62,203 nt of DNA from JAAFHZ01 sp964247085 (GCA_964247085.1 CAXTSX010000019.1:1-62203); one strand, 5' to 3'; numbered from the stretch's first letter, positions 17,283-26,359 are shown. Notes: generated by a model not told the origin, from the sequence alone. A program made the numbers and translations.

Positions 17283-18902
17283 ATGTCTACGGAAATTCAG
17301 CCCCAGCTGCTCACTGCAGTCGAGCAGCGGCGGAACTTTGCCATTATCTCCCACCCCGATGCTGGTAAAACAACGCTGACTGAAAAGTTACTTTTGTATG
17401 GGGGTGCTATTCACGAAGCCGGAGCAGTGAAAGCTCGACGCGATCAACGCAAAGCCACTTCCGACTGGATGGAAATGGAAAAACAGCGGGGAATTTCCAT
17501 TACCTCGACCGTATTGCAGTTTGTTTATGACGGTTTTCAGATCAATCTGCTAGACACCCCTGGACACCAAGACTTTAGCGAAGATACCTATCGCACCTTA
17601 GCTGCTGCCGATAACGCTGTGATGCTGATTGATACAGCCAAGGGTCTGGAGCCGCAAACTCGCAAACTATTTGAAGTTTGCAAAATGCGGCAATTGCCAA
17701 TTTTCACTTTTATCAATAAGCTGGATCGACCAGGGCGAGAACCGCTAGACTTGCTCGATGAAATCGAAAAAGAGCTGGGTCTGCAAACCTACGCCGTAAA
17801 TTGGCCGATCGGCAGTGGCGATCGATTTCAGGGGGTGTTCGATCGACACCAACGAAAAATCCATTTGTTTGAACGGACAGCGCATGGCAAGAAAGAAGCC
17901 GCTGATACTCTATTTGAACTGGGTGATCCCCGGCTGTCTCAGCTGATTGAACCAGATTTGTACCAGCAATTTCAGGACGATTTGGAGTTACTGGATGGAG
18001 TGGGAGCAGAACTAGATCTAGCCGCCATCCACGCCGGAAAAATGACTCCGGTATTCTTTGGCAGTGCCATGACCAACTTTGGGGTAGAGCTATTTTTGCA
18101 ATACTTCTTGCAATATGCCCTCCAGCCCGGTGGCCGCGAGTCTAATTTAGGTCAGATTGAACCGGACTATCCAGAATTTTCGGGGTTTGTCTTTAAATTA
18201 CAAGCCAATATGGATCCCAAACATCGCGATCGGGTGGCCTTTGTGCGGGTCTGTACCGGTAAGTTTGAAAAAGACATGGCCGTTAGTCATGCGCGCACCG
18301 GCAAGACCGTGCGGTTATCTAGACCACAAAAGCTGTTCGCCCAAGACCGGGAATCGATCGATGAAGCCTACCCCGGCGATGTCATTGGTTTGAATAACCC
18401 GGGGGTATTTGCGATCGGCGACACTATTTATACCGGCAGCAACAAACTAGAATATGCTGGGATCCCCTGTTTTTCGCCCGAGCTATTCGCCTATTTGCGC
18501 AATCCCAACCCTTCCAAATTCAAGCAGTTTCAAAAGGGCGTAACTGAACTACGGGAAGAAGGAGCTGTGCAAATCATGTATTCAGCAGATGATGCCAAGC
18601 GCAATCCGATCCTGGCAGCCGTCGGACAGTTGCAGTTTGAGGTCGTCCAGTTCCGGTTAAAAAATGAATATGGAGTCGAAACTCTCCTCGATCCCCTCGG
18701 CTATTCCGTGGCTCGCTGGGTATTAGATGGTTGGCCAGCTCTAGAAGCAGCTGGAACCCTATTCAATACGATGGTGGTCAAAGACAACCTAGAACAGCCC
18801 GTATTACTGTTCAAAAATGAGTGGAACGTCGGACAAGTACAAGGGGATCACCCTGATTTGCGCTTGAGTAAAATTGCCCCAGTGGGCGGTTTTAAAACCT
18901 AA
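17283..18902 (+). CDS. prfC: Peptide chain release factor 3
   Basis: 539-residue translational GTPase that recycles RF1/RF2 from the ribosome after peptide release. The G domain is complete: HPDAGKTTLTEKLL (P-loop), RGISITSTVLQF (G2), LLDTPGHQDFSEDTYR (G3), NKLDRPGREPLDLLDEIE (G4). Domain II begins near residue 300, and the C-terminal domain has QIMYSADDAKRNPILAAVGQLQFEVV. Length is right for the family. Its stop codon overlaps by 4 bp the stop of the HAD gene on the other strand, so there is no room for a terminator between them. Confidence 0.95.
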   Translation: MSTEIQPQLLTAVEQRRNFAIISHPDAGKTTLTEKLLLYGGAIHEAGAVKARRDQRKATSDWMEMEKQRGISITSTVLQFVYDGFQINLLDTPGHQDFSEDTYRTLAAADNAVMLIDTAKGLEPQTRKLFEVCKMRQLPIFTFINKLDRPGREPLDLLDEIEKELGLQTYAVNWPIGSGDRFQGVFDRHQRKIHLFERTAHGKKEAADTLFELGDPRLSQLIEPDLYQQFQDDLELLDGVGAELDLAAIHAGKMTPVFFGSAMTNFGVELFLQYFLQYALQPGGRESNLGQIEPDYPEFSGFVFKLQANMDPKHRDRVAFVRVCTGKFEKDMAVSHARTGKTVRLSRPQKLFAQDRESIDEAYPGDVIGLNNPGVFAIGDTIYTGSNKLEYAGIPCFSPELFAYLRNPNPSKFKQFQKGVTELREEGAVQIMYSADDAKRNPILAAVGQLQFEVVQFRLKNEYGVETLLDPLGYSVARWVLDGWPALEAAGTLFNTMVVKDNLEQPVLLFKNEWNVGQVQGDHPDLRLSKIAPVGGFKT

Positions 18903-19660
18903 GCGCAAGAAACAGTCGTGCGCATCAAATGATTACTGGCTGACACTAAATCGGCCAAAATCACTGTCGGCGACTGCTTTTGTAAATAGCTATGACTACG
19001 GATTCCACAGGTCAAAGCGATGGTGGGAATGTCTAGATTGCGGCCAGACCAAACATCCGCCTCCGTATCCCCAATCACCCAAGCCGGGTGGTGTCTACGC
19101 ACCCACTCAGGCCAGTGTTGGGCAGCAGCGTGAGTCAGTAGCTGGGTTTTGAGTTCGATCGAATTTTGATAGGCTACTTCGATGCCATTATTGGCACCAT
19201 AAATACCATTAAACAAATGATCTAACTCCGCCGTTTGTAATATTTGCCGCGCCTGATGCTCATCGCGCAAAGTAACCAATATCAATTGTGTTCCTTGGCT
19301 ATGTAGTAACTCTAGTGCCCAATTCACACCGGGTTGAATGACATCTTGATACAGCAAATCAGGGTGATTTACTAGACTAATTACTTCCGTTAGAAATGGA
19401 TCGATCGCCGCAATTGGCAACCCAGAACACTTGGCAATTTCAATATCTGGCGTGCGCTCTTGCTTCATCTGCCAAAACTCTTCCTTAGACAGGGGAGTCA
19501 GTTTGATGCTAGCAGCAGGATGAGATTCTTGGACTTTGGCCAATGCCAAGCGATAGGTACTGTAATAACGATTGGATACGTCTACTAATGGTCCGTCAAA
19601 ATCGCAGAAGACCGTCATGTTATACGGTCTATTCGGTAAGGTACTCGACATCCCGATCAT
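18899..19660 (-). CDS. HAD-superfamily hydrolase
   Basis: About 239-253 residues. HAD motif I is FCDFDGPLVDVSNRY, with a serine-threonine motif II region ILVTLRDEH and motif IV WVIGDTEADV. This is the phosphatase group close to phosphoglycolate phosphatase-type enzymes; the substrate is not evident. Initiation may be at 19660, 19651 or 19618 (MTVFCDFDG); none has a clear Shine-Dalgarno. It converges on prfC with a 4-bp overlap. Confidence 0.8.
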   Translation of the reverse strand: MIGMSSTLPNRPYNMTVFCDFDGPLVDVSNRYYSTYRLALAKVQESHPAASIKLTPLSKEEFWQMKQERTPDIEIAKCSGLPIAAIDPFLTEVISLVNHPDLLYQDVIQPGVNWALELLHSQGTQLILVTLRDEHQARQILQTAELDHLFNGIYGANNGIEVAYQNSIELKTQLLTHAAAQHWPEWVRRHHPAWVIGDTEADVWSGRNLDIPTIALTCGIRSHSYLQKQSPTVILADLVSASNHLMRTTVSCA

Positions 19661-19805
19661 GAATATTTACCAAAGTTAATATTTGTTAACCCCCTTCTAC
19701 CCTATCAATTTTATGATAAGTTGTCACCTGTATATTTTCAGATTTAATATCAGAAAAGCTGATGAATAAGTTAGTAAAAAATGGCTATGGCCAATACTAC
19801 AAGGG

Positions 19806-20078
19806 CTAAGGACCAGCCAAAACAGCATCTTCGATATCTTTTCGACTCAAAGAATACTTAAAAGATCGATAAACATCCTGTTGATCTTCAGTAGCTTTCA
19901 GGTAGCGCACCTTCAACTCTTCCACTTCTAAAGATAGTTGGGCATTCCAATGCAGCTTAGAAACTTGCCAACAATGCAACTCAGTGGCATCTTGCTCACC
20001 ACCAAGCGATGTCAGCCAGCTTTCGATTTCTGGTAGGGGGTGATTGTACAGAGGGGTATCAGGGCTGGAAAGATTCAC
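19806..20078 (-). CDS. DUF3143 protein
   Basis: 90 residues. LPEIESWLTSLGG, ELHCWQVSK, LSLEVEELKVRYL and FKYSLSRKDIEDAVLAGP are the DUF3143 blocks, a cyanobacterial and plastid-lineage family of unknown function. It is soluble and lies divergently next to rpmF, with 137 bp between the two start codons. Confidence 0.85.
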   Translation of the reverse strand: MNLSSPDTPLYNHPLPEIESWLTSLGGEQDATELHCWQVSKLHWNAQLSLEVEELKVRYLKATEDQQDVYRSFKYSLSRKDIEDAVLAGP

Positions 20079-20178
20079 AAGGATAGAAAATGTAAAGGTT
20101 AAGCACGTAAATTTGTTCTCTCCACTTTATAACACGATCGACATCCGTATCAGCTCTTCCCTTTCTGACTTTTGCTCT

Positions 20179-20184
20179 ATATAA
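20179..20184 (+). promoter_or_regulatory. Candidate -10 element of rpmF
   Basis: The string TATAAT occurs 31 bp upstream of the rpmF start codon. I see no equally good -35 element at 17 bp, so the promoter is only proposed. Confidence 0.35.
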
Positions 20185-20215
20185 TAAGAGGCTGTGCTTA
20201 CTCAATGTAGAAACT

Positions 20216-20389
20216 ATGGCAGCTCCTAAAAAGAAAACATCGAAATCGAAGCGGGACTCAAGACGCGCTACCTGGCGGCGGAAAGCGGCTGTGCAAGCTC
20301 AACGCGCTTTATCTTTGGGTAAATCAGTTCTCTCCGGTCGGTCAACTAGCTTTGTCTATCCTCAAGACGAAGAAGAAACAGCCGAATAA
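20216..20389 (+). CDS. rpmF: 50S ribosomal protein L32
   Basis: A 57-residue gene. The translation begins MAAPKKKTSKSKRDSRRATW, the conserved basic N-terminus of L32, and ends with an acidic YPQDEEETAE tail as in cyanobacteria. The zinc cysteines of some bacterial L32 proteins are absent here, as is normal in this phylum. A plausible -10 element (TATAAT) lies at 20179-20184. It stands alone, divergent from the DUF3143 gene. Confidence 0.93.
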   Translation: MAAPKKKTSKSKRDSRRATWRRKAAVQAQRALSLGKSVLSGRSTSFVYPQDEEETAE

Positions 20390-20417
20390 TTCCAAGATTC
20401 GTAAATTGAATATCTGC

Positions 20418-20459
20418 GAAAATGCCGTTTCTACGATTGTGGAGATAACGGCACTTTTC
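20418..20459. terminator. Bidirectional hairpin between rpmF and the lipoprotein gene
   Basis: GAAAA.GCCGTT at the left faces AACGGC.CTTTTC at the right around a 17-nt loop, and the A and T runs make it usable from both sides. It lies between the rpmF stop and the stop of the minus-strand lipoprotein gene. Confidence 0.5.
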
Positions 20460-21147
20460 ATTGGGGCTGACTAGAATGAGCTTTGGGACTTTTATGAATT
20501 TTGGGGCGAGGCGATCGCAGTTTGTTGATGACATTCTCTAAACCAGGATGGTCTATATACGGTTTTAAGAGCAAAAGAGCAGCAGCAGGAGCGGCTGATT
20601 CGCTCACATAGGTTTTTTCTTTAGTCTTTTCTTTGATTTTGATTTGCCATGGTATGTGATCTTGGCCTTGCGAACTAGAAAAAAATGTTACCTGCTGCTC
20701 AGGGGTGGTGATTTTAATGGTAACGGCTGGATAGTCATCACTGCGCTTTTTAATGGGTTGATACCGAGACGAACTATGCATTTTGGTCTCGTTTAGTTTC
20801 TGGAAAAATTGCTGGGTAACCAGGGCGGGGATCGCAATTTTCTTGGTGTATTGCTGGCGAATGTTGTATGCTCCATAGCCACCCACCGCAAAGTAGCCGT
20901 CACCAGACAGGCCACTAGCTGAGTTTTTAAATTGGTAATGGCGCTCAATGGGTGTGATATCGGAGTAGCCATTCCAATCGTTTTTGATATTAACTAAAGT
21001 GGCAGCACGCAGTGGCGGCAGCTGGATGAGAATTTTCTGCGGCTGGGACTGTGCTACTTTTTTGCTAGGCGATCCAATCTGGCAACCGAGTAAGAGCAAG
21101 AATGATAGGCAAATAAATAGTTTTTTAGGTATGGTTGCTTGGATCAC
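20458..21147 (-). CDS. Hypothetical lipoprotein
   Basis: 229 residues. A type II signal peptide is clear: MIQATIPKKLFICLSFLLL then the lipobox LLLGC, so it should be lipid-anchored on the periplasmic side. The mature part has no domain I recognise; it contains SDITPIERHYQFKN and a KITTPEQQVTFF stretch, and the C-terminus is basic (RPKIHKSPKAHSSQPQ). It is monocistronic, with unknown function. Confidence 0.7.
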   Translation of the reverse strand: MIQATIPKKLFICLSFLLLLGCQIGSPSKKVAQSQPQKILIQLPPLRAATLVNIKNDWNGYSDITPIERHYQFKNSASGLSGDGYFAVGGYGAYNIRQQYTKKIAIPALVTQQFFQKLNETKMHSSSRYQPIKKRSDDYPAVTIKITTPEQQVTFFSSSQGQDHIPWQIKIKEKTKEKTYVSESAAPAAALLLLKPYIDHPGLENVINKLRSPRPKIHKSPKAHSSQPQ

Positions 21148-21560
21148 AGCAAAAATATCAGCAATTAGTGGAAATTTGGGGATTACGTAATTCTACAATC
21201 AAGTGCTAGTCCAATTCACCGTTAATTCATGGTGATAATGTGACAAATCACTAATGTTTGTATTACCACTGGGAAATTGTTAGTGATGAGCAGTTCTGGA
21301 TAGTTCAGTCGATTGACAATATCACAAATAGAAGTTTAACGGCGACTGAAGCAACATGTTTAGATTACTTGGTGTCTTTGGGTACAATGAACTTAATAAG
21401 TTAGCTTAATCGTCAATTTTTTGTTACTTTTATTTACATACGGTGAACTCAAGCTATTAGCAACCGTCGATCTAACAATTTATAGCTGCTGACTGAAGTT
21501 AGTGGTGTGAACCTTGTCACCAGACAAGCCTTGACAACATCAGGAATAAGGAGTGAAAAA
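21148..21560 (+). promoter_or_regulatory. Long nblA upstream region with a candidate NtcA site
   Basis: This 413-bp spacer contains GTG-N8-TAC at 21372-21385, one base away from the GTA-N8-TAC consensus of NtcA, the nitrogen regulator that activates nblA in other cyanobacteria. No clean TAN3T box is found at exactly 22 bp further on. A TGTGACAAATCAC palindrome-like stretch sits near 21239. NtcA control is likely from family knowledge, but the site itself is unproven. Confidence 0.35.
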
Positions 21561-21758
21561 ATGTCTCAGCCTTTTGAACTGTCTCTAGAACAACAATTTA
21601 GTGTTTGCTCATTTCAAACTCAGATTCAAGATATGAGCCGCGAACAAGCCCAAGATTTTTTGCTTAAGCTCTATACCCAAATGCTGTGGCAAGAGTCTAC
21701 CTATAAGAATTTGCTGAAGCATCAGTGGGGTTTGGATGAATCTCCGGCTTGTGAGTAG
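21561..21758 (+). CDS. nblA: Phycobilisome degradation protein NblA
   Basis: 65-residue adaptor that delivers phycobiliproteins to Clp protease during nutrient starvation. FELSLEQQFSVCSFQTQI, MSREQAQDFLLKLYTQML and the final L..WG..E pattern are typical. The start is the ATG at 21561: a clear AAGGAG at 21548-21553 precedes it by 7 bp. A longer frame from 21507 has no such signal and is unlike the family. Transcription probably ends in the hairpin-rich repeat downstream. Confidence 0.93.
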   Translation: MSQPFELSLEQQFSVCSFQTQIQDMSREQAQDFLLKLYTQMLWQESTYKNLLKHQWGLDESPACE

Positions 21759-21790
21759 CACATTACTCTAAGTAAATCTTTCTCGTTTGA

Positions 21791-21870
21791 GGAACCAGAA
21801 ATCTGGTGGTTCTGACCCCCAGACCCCCCCATTGAGGGGAGGCATCCCGTCCCCTCAAACTCCCCTACAT
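21791..21870. repeat. Interspersed G/C-run repeat, copy A
   Basis: The segment contains GAACCAGAAATCTGGTGGTTC (a hairpin) followed by TGACCCCCAGACCCCCCCA and TTGAGGGGA..TCCCGTCCCCTC. Its reverse complement shares CTGGGGGTCAGAACC.CCCAGAT with the copy at 27785. It lies between the convergent nblA and hemF genes and probably terminates both. Confidence 0.6.
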
Positions 21871-21919
21871 ACGGGTCGATTTCAAATTCTTAGACTTATT
21901 GAATAGAACTATATACCAC

Positions 21920-22963
21920 TTATTTCTCGATACCCAGCCAATCTTGGGGACTCAAATAGGTGCTGTACAATTCTGCTTCTGGGGTGTTTGGCTCGGGCTG
22001 GTAGCCGTACTCCCAGCGCACGGTTGGGGGCAGAGACATCAAAATCGATTCGGTGCGGCCATTGGTTTGCAGACCAAAAATAGTGCCCCGATCGTACACC
22101 AAATTAAATTCTACATACCGACCCCGGCGGTACATCTGAAAATTGCGTTCCCGATCGCCATAGGGAGTGTCTTTGCGCTTTTCGACAATTGGTCGGTAGG
22201 CTGGCACAAAGGCATAGGCACATTCTTTGACTAAAGCAAAAATCTCTGCCCAACTCCGCGCTGGTTGGATACCTAATTGCTGACTATATTTACCCGCTGG
22301 CCCCTGGGGCTGATCGCCGCGATATATTTCACCGGCACGGCTGTCTTGATAGTCAAAAAATAGGCCGCCGACACCTCTGGTTTCATCCCGATGCTTCAGA
22401 TAAAAGTATTCGTCACACCAGCGCTTAAAGGTCGGGTAGTACTGCGGATTATGTCGATCGCACGCCTCTTTCAAGGTTTGGTGCAGATGCACGACATCTT
22501 CCCGGAAAGGATAGTAGGGAGTGAGGTCTAGACCACCACCAAACCACCAAACTGGACCAGCCTCAAAATACCGATAGTTTAAATGCACAGTGGGGATATA
22601 AGGATTGCGGGGATGCAGCACCATCGATGTACCAGTGGCATAAAAACCATGCCCCGCCGCCTCTGGCCGTTGCTTTAAAATAGACGGCGGCAGATGATCG
22701 CCCCAGACTTCCGAGAAATTGACCCCACCCTGTTCAAAAATATTGCCCTCTCTAATCACCCGCGATCGACCTCCACCGCCTTCTGGTCTATCCCAGGCAT
22801 CCTCCCGAAATTCACCGCCGCCATCGGTCTCTTCTAACTCTTTGCAGATGTGATCCTGCACTTGGCGCATGAAAGCACTCACTTGCTTTTGGGAATCTAC
22901 GGGGGGTAAGCAAGAGTCGAGCGAGGGGTTCTGGTCTTGGTCAGTGGTGATTGGAGAAGTCAT
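21920..22963 (-). CDS. hemF: Oxygen-dependent coproporphyrinogen III oxidase
   Basis: 347 residues. It converts coproporphyrinogen III to protoporphyrinogen IX in haem and chlorophyll synthesis, using O2. GGGGRSRVIREGNIFEQGG, GGGLDLTPYYPF, HRDETRGVGGLFFD and FNLVYDRGTIFGLQTNGR are diagnostic, including the conserved histidines. It is monocistronic, and its start faces ndhD1 across a 355-bp spacer. Confidence 0.95.
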   Translation of the reverse strand: MTSPITTDQDQNPSLDSCLPPVDSQKQVSAFMRQVQDHICKELEETDGGGEFREDAWDRPEGGGGRSRVIREGNIFEQGGVNFSEVWGDHLPPSILKQRPEAAGHGFYATGTSMVLHPRNPYIPTVHLNYRYFEAGPVWWFGGGLDLTPYYPFREDVVHLHQTLKEACDRHNPQYYPTFKRWCDEYFYLKHRDETRGVGGLFFDYQDSRAGEIYRGDQPQGPAGKYSQQLGIQPARSWAEIFALVKECAYAFVPAYRPIVEKRKDTPYGDRERNFQMYRRGRYVEFNLVYDRGTIFGLQTNGRTESILMSLPPTVRWEYGYQPEPNTPEAELYSTYLSPQDWLGIEK

Positions 22964-23318
22964 AAAAATTTAAATTTTCTTTACAGCCATAGGAGTGGCC
23001 AAAGTTGCTGTCAAGGCTGTTGATTAGGATCGATTTGAGGCCGAAAGTAACCACAATATACTGTGGCTCGTCCCAGAGACAATAGGGATTGTTAACAAAT
23101 CATTACGCAAATTTGGGGAGATCGATCGAACAATAAAAAGTCGATCGCCTGAGACAGACTAGGTGATCCCCCTTTTTACTAGTCAAAACACTGTCAAAAG
23201 AAAATCACAAAATATCAACTCTCTAGAGAATATAAAGTTTGACTGGGCTACACTGACGAACAGGACGAGCAATCATAGTCTCTAGCTGAGACTCTATTCT
23301 CTCCGCGTCATTTAGTAG
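22964..23318. other. Divergent spacer between hemF and ndhD1
   Basis: The 355-bp spacer must hold both promoters. I see no RNA gene, repeat or named operator in it. Confidence 0.5.
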
Positions 23319-24905
23319 ATGCAGATTGCAGGTATGGCTGACTTTCCTTGGTTGACGACGATTATCCTTTTCCCCGTATTGGCGGCATTGGCGATTCCTC
23401 TGCTGCCCGATACCAATGGCCGCACAGTGCGCTGGTATGCTCTAATTGTCGCTCTGCTAGACTTTGCGCTAATTGTTTACGTTTTTGCTAATTTTTACGA
23501 CACCAGCATCTCCGGGCTGCAGCTAGCGGAAAGCTACACCTGGGTACCCCAGTTAGATTTGAAATGGTCGGTGGGCGTAGATGGCCTCTCCATGCCCTTG
23601 GTGTTGCTAACTGGTTTTATTACCAGCTTAGCCACTCTAGCCGCTTGGCCGGTGACTTTCAAACCCCGGCTGTTTTACTTTTTGATGTTGGTAATGTTCG
23701 GCGGCCAGATCGCAGTTTTTGCCGTGCAGGACATGATCCTGTTCTTCCTGGTCTGGGAGTTAGAACTAATTCCAGTCTATTTATTCCTGGCCATCTGGGG
23801 CGGTAAGAAACGGCTGTATGCTTCCACTAAGTTTATTCTGTACACAGCAGGTGGCTCCCTGTTCATTCTGGTCGCCGCCCTAGCAATGGGCTTCTATGGT
23901 GGTACTACCACCTTCGACATGACCGCCCTGGCTCACAAAGACTATCCCTTGAACTTCCAGCTGTTTATGTATGCGGGTCTGCTGATTGCCTATGGGGTGA
24001 AGCTGCCGATTATTCCGCTACATACTTGGTTACCCGATGCCCACGGCGAAGCTACAGCTCCGGTGCATATGTTGCTGGCGGGTATTTTGCTCAAAATGGG
24101 CGGCTATGCCCTGATTCGGATGAATGCTAGCATGTTGGCTGATGCCCATGCTTTCTTTGCCCCGGCCTTGATTGTGCTAGGGGTCGTGAATATTGTGTAT
24201 GCAGCGCTGACTTCTTTTGCCCAGCGCAACCTGAAGCGGAAAATTGCCTATTCTTCGATCTCCCATATGGGATTTGTGCTGATTGGTTTTGCCTCTTTCA
24301 CCGATCTGGGAATGAGTGGGGCGGTGATGCAAATGGTCTCCCACGGTTTGATTGGGGCTAGTCTCTTTTTCTTGGTGGGGGCTACATACGATCGAACTCA
24401 TACTCTGATGTTGGATGAGATGGGGGGCGTAGGTCAGCGGATGAAGAAGATCTTTGCGATGTTCACGGCTTGTTCGATGGCTTCTTTAGCTCTACCCGGG
24501 ATGAGTGGCTTTGTGGCGGAGTTGATGGTATTCGTGGGTTTTGCCACTAGCGATGCCTACAACAACGAGTTCAAGGTGGTGATGATTCTGTTGATGGCGG
24601 TGGGTGTGATTCTGACACCGATCTATTTGCTGTCGATGTTGCGCGAAATCTTCTTTGGTGAAGAAAACAAAGAATTGGTCGCCCATGAGGCGCTGATCGA
24701 TGCCGAACCGCGTGAAGTATTTATCATCGTCTGTCTGTTGATCCCAATTGTGGCGGTAGGCTGTTATCCGAAGCTGTTGACGCAGGTTTATGATTCGACG
24801 ACGGTGCAGCTGACGGCTCATCTCCGGCAATCTGTGCCGACGATCGCCCATCGGGTCTCGGCTCCGGTGGCGTTGGTGGCTCCGGATATCAGAAAATCGA
24901 GTTAG
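23319..24905 (+). CDS. ndhD1: NAD(P)H-quinone oxidoreductase chain 4 (NdhD1)
   Basis: A 523-528 residue proton-pumping subunit of the thylakoid NDH-1 complex, homologous to NuoM, with about 14 transmembrane helices. PWLTTIILFPVLAALAIPL at the start, GVDGLSMPLVLLTGF, FFLVWELELIPVYLFL (with the key glutamate), KLPIIPLHTWLPDAHGEATAPVH (with the proton-path lysine and histidine region) and HGLIGASLFFLVGATYDR are all present. Sequence and length fit NdhD1 of the respiratory/cyclic NDH-1L form better than the CO2-uptake forms D3 and D4. Start could be 23319 or the second ATG at 23334. Confidence 0.9.
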   Translation: MQIAGMADFPWLTTIILFPVLAALAIPLLPDTNGRTVRWYALIVALLDFALIVYVFANFYDTSISGLQLAESYTWVPQLDLKWSVGVDGLSMPLVLLTGFITSLATLAAWPVTFKPRLFYFLMLVMFGGQIAVFAVQDMILFFLVWELELIPVYLFLAIWGGKKRLYASTKFILYTAGGSLFILVAALAMGFYGGTTTFDMTALAHKDYPLNFQLFMYAGLLIAYGVKLPIIPLHTWLPDAHGEATAPVHMLLAGILLKMGGYALIRMNASMLADAHAFFAPALIVLGVVNIVYAALTSFAQRNLKRKIAYSSISHMGFVLIGFASFTDLGMSGAVMQMVSHGLIGASLFFLVGATYDRTHTLMLDEMGGVGQRMKKIFAMFTACSMASLALPGMSGFVAELMVFVGFATSDAYNNEFKVVMILLMAVGVILTPIYLLSMLREIFFGEENKELVAHEALIDAEPREVFIIVCLLIPIVAVGCYPKLLTQVYDSTTVQLTAHLRQSVPTIAHRVSAPVALVAPDIRKSS

Positions 24906-24926
24906 TTAATTCACCGGAATTATTTT

Positions 24927-24956
24927 CCCCTCGCTTGTTGTCAGGTGAGGGGTTTT
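24927..24956 (+). terminator. Intrinsic terminator of ndhD1
   Basis: CCCCTC at 24927-24932 pairs with GAGGGG at 24947-24952, followed by TTTT. It lies 22 bp after the ndhD1 stop codon. Confidence 0.6.
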
Positions 24957-25018
24957 GATATCGATCGATTAAAATACATTAAAGAATCAACCCGGTACCC
25001 TAAATTTCTGGTGCGATA

Positions 25019-25576
25019 ATGACAACTACTTTTCAACCTAAAGTCTTGACTCTAGAAGAGTTTTTGGCGCTGCCAGAGACCAAACCGGCTAGCGAATTTG
25101 TTGCTGGGTTAATTGAACAAAAGCCCATGCCCCAAGGAAAGCATTCTCGCCTGCAGCTCAAAATTTGTAATTTGATTAATGATGTGGCTGAGGCTCCCAA
25201 GATTGCGATGGCACTGCCAGAACTGCGTTGTACTTTTGGAGAGAGATCAATCGTCCCGGATGTGGCGGTATTTAGCTGGGATCGGATTCCCTTTGAGCCT
25301 TCAGGAGATATTGGTAATTCTTTTCAGATGAGTCCGGACTGGATTATCGAAATTCTGTCTCCGGATCAACGGGATTCGAAGGTGATTCGGAATATTTTGC
25401 ATGGCCTCAAATATGGCACTAGCTTAGGTTGGTTGGTTTATCCAGAGGAGCGGGCTATTTTGGCTTTTCCAGCTGGCCAAAGTCCGATCGAACTGGTGGG
25501 GATCGATCGATTACCTGTTTTACTGGGGCTGGAACTAGCAATTACCGTTGATGATGTTTTTAGATTGCTTCGATAG
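25019..25576 (+). CDS. Uma2 family putative endonuclease
   Basis: 185 residues. LTLEEFLALPETKPASEF, KPMPQGKHSRLQLK, SIVPDVAVF (PD of the motif), WIIEILSPDQ (acidic residue) and a QRDSKVIRNILHGL stretch are as in the Uma2/DUF820 family. It is closely related to the Uma2 gene at 53727, sharing KPAS and QKPMPQG, so they are paralogues. The last 25 codons are duplicated just downstream of the stop. Confidence 0.85.
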   Translation: MTTTFQPKVLTLEEFLALPETKPASEFVAGLIEQKPMPQGKHSRLQLKICNLINDVAEAPKIAMALPELRCTFGERSIVPDVAVFSWDRIPFEPSGDIGNSFQMSPDWIIEILSPDQRDSKVIRNILHGLKYGTSLGWLVYPEERAILAFPAGQSPIELVGIDRLPVLLGLELAITVDDVFRLLR

Positions 25577-25592
25577 TCAGTGAATAATTCTG

Positions 25593-25658
25593 GATCGATC
25601 GCCTGTTTTGCCAGAGCTGGATCTTGCAATTACTGTTTATGATATTTTTAGATTATTG
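25593..25658 (+). pseudogene. Duplicated 3' end of the Uma2 gene
   Basis: GATCGATCG..CCTGTTTT and then CTGGATCTTGCAATTACTG repeat, with about 80% identity and a 4-bp gap, the end of the Uma2 gene at 25501-25570. The encoded peptide PVLPELDLAITVYDIFRLL matches LPVLLGLELAITVDDVFRLL. It is the 3' stub of a lost second Uma2 copy. A spurious TTG at 25608 in it makes the next gene look longer than it is. Confidence 0.75.
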
Positions 25659-25715
25659 TGCATACAAATGCACTATACTAGTGGTGTCCAATTGAAGACT
25701 ACCGAGATAGTGTCA

Positions 25716-26252
25716 ATGAGTCATGATAAATTGCGAACAGTTCCAGACTACGAAAATATCGATAACGACTTAAATATTTTTTTTGAAATTCTGGGTGTTT
25801 ACAGAAACTCTAAAAGAAAGCTGAAAACTAAAACAGGAATATACAACTCTGAAGATCAATTCTTAAAAATATGGATTGAGATTGAAAAAAATACAAATCA
25901 CCGGAAACAATCTTTAAGAATAGCAAAAGATTTATTAGAAGAAGAATTGGCTAAATTAACTTTAGATAAAGATGTTGTACCTGATCTTGCTGGATTTATT
26001 GTAGTTTGTATAGGCATATCTTTACTATATTATGCCGATATGTCAGGAGTTATAATCGACACTATTACCAAAAGATTTCCAGTACTAGTTTCGCTTGCGG
26101 GTGCATTAATTCTTCTGTTTAAATTTTATTTTAATTTCCTTATTAATAGGAAGATAAATAGATTGAAAAGATGTTTAATGGTTGTAAATCAGGTGATTGA
26201 TAGAATTGAAGAAGATGAAAAAATATCGTCTTTATCCATGGGAAAATCTTAA
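25716..26252 (+). CDS. Two-helix membrane protein of unknown family
   Basis: About 178 residues. The start is the ATG at 25716 (MSHDKLRTVPDYENI); the extra upstream codons belong to the Uma2 stub. A charged N-terminal half with coiled-coil character (FLKIWIEIEKNTNHRKQSL) is followed by two transmembrane segments (GFIVVCIGISLLYYADM and FPVLVSLAGALILLFKF) and a basic tail. The base composition is much more AT-rich than in the flanking genes, a sign of transfer. I recognise no family. Confidence 0.6.
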   Translation: MSHDKLRTVPDYENIDNDLNIFFEILGVYRNSKRKLKTKTGIYNSEDQFLKIWIEIEKNTNHRKQSLRIAKDLLEEELAKLTLDKDVVPDLAGFIVVCIGISLLYYADMSGVIIDTITKRFPVLVSLAGALILLFKFYFNFLINRKINRLKRCLMVVNQVIDRIEEDEKISSLSMGKS

Positions 26253-26359
26253 ACAAAAAATGTCGCTTATTTCTAGAGATTATGAATAGAATATTCTGAC
26301 TAGCGAGATATTCTGCGATCAAGTTATCCTCACATTTAAGACTTGCCTAAACTTCACCT

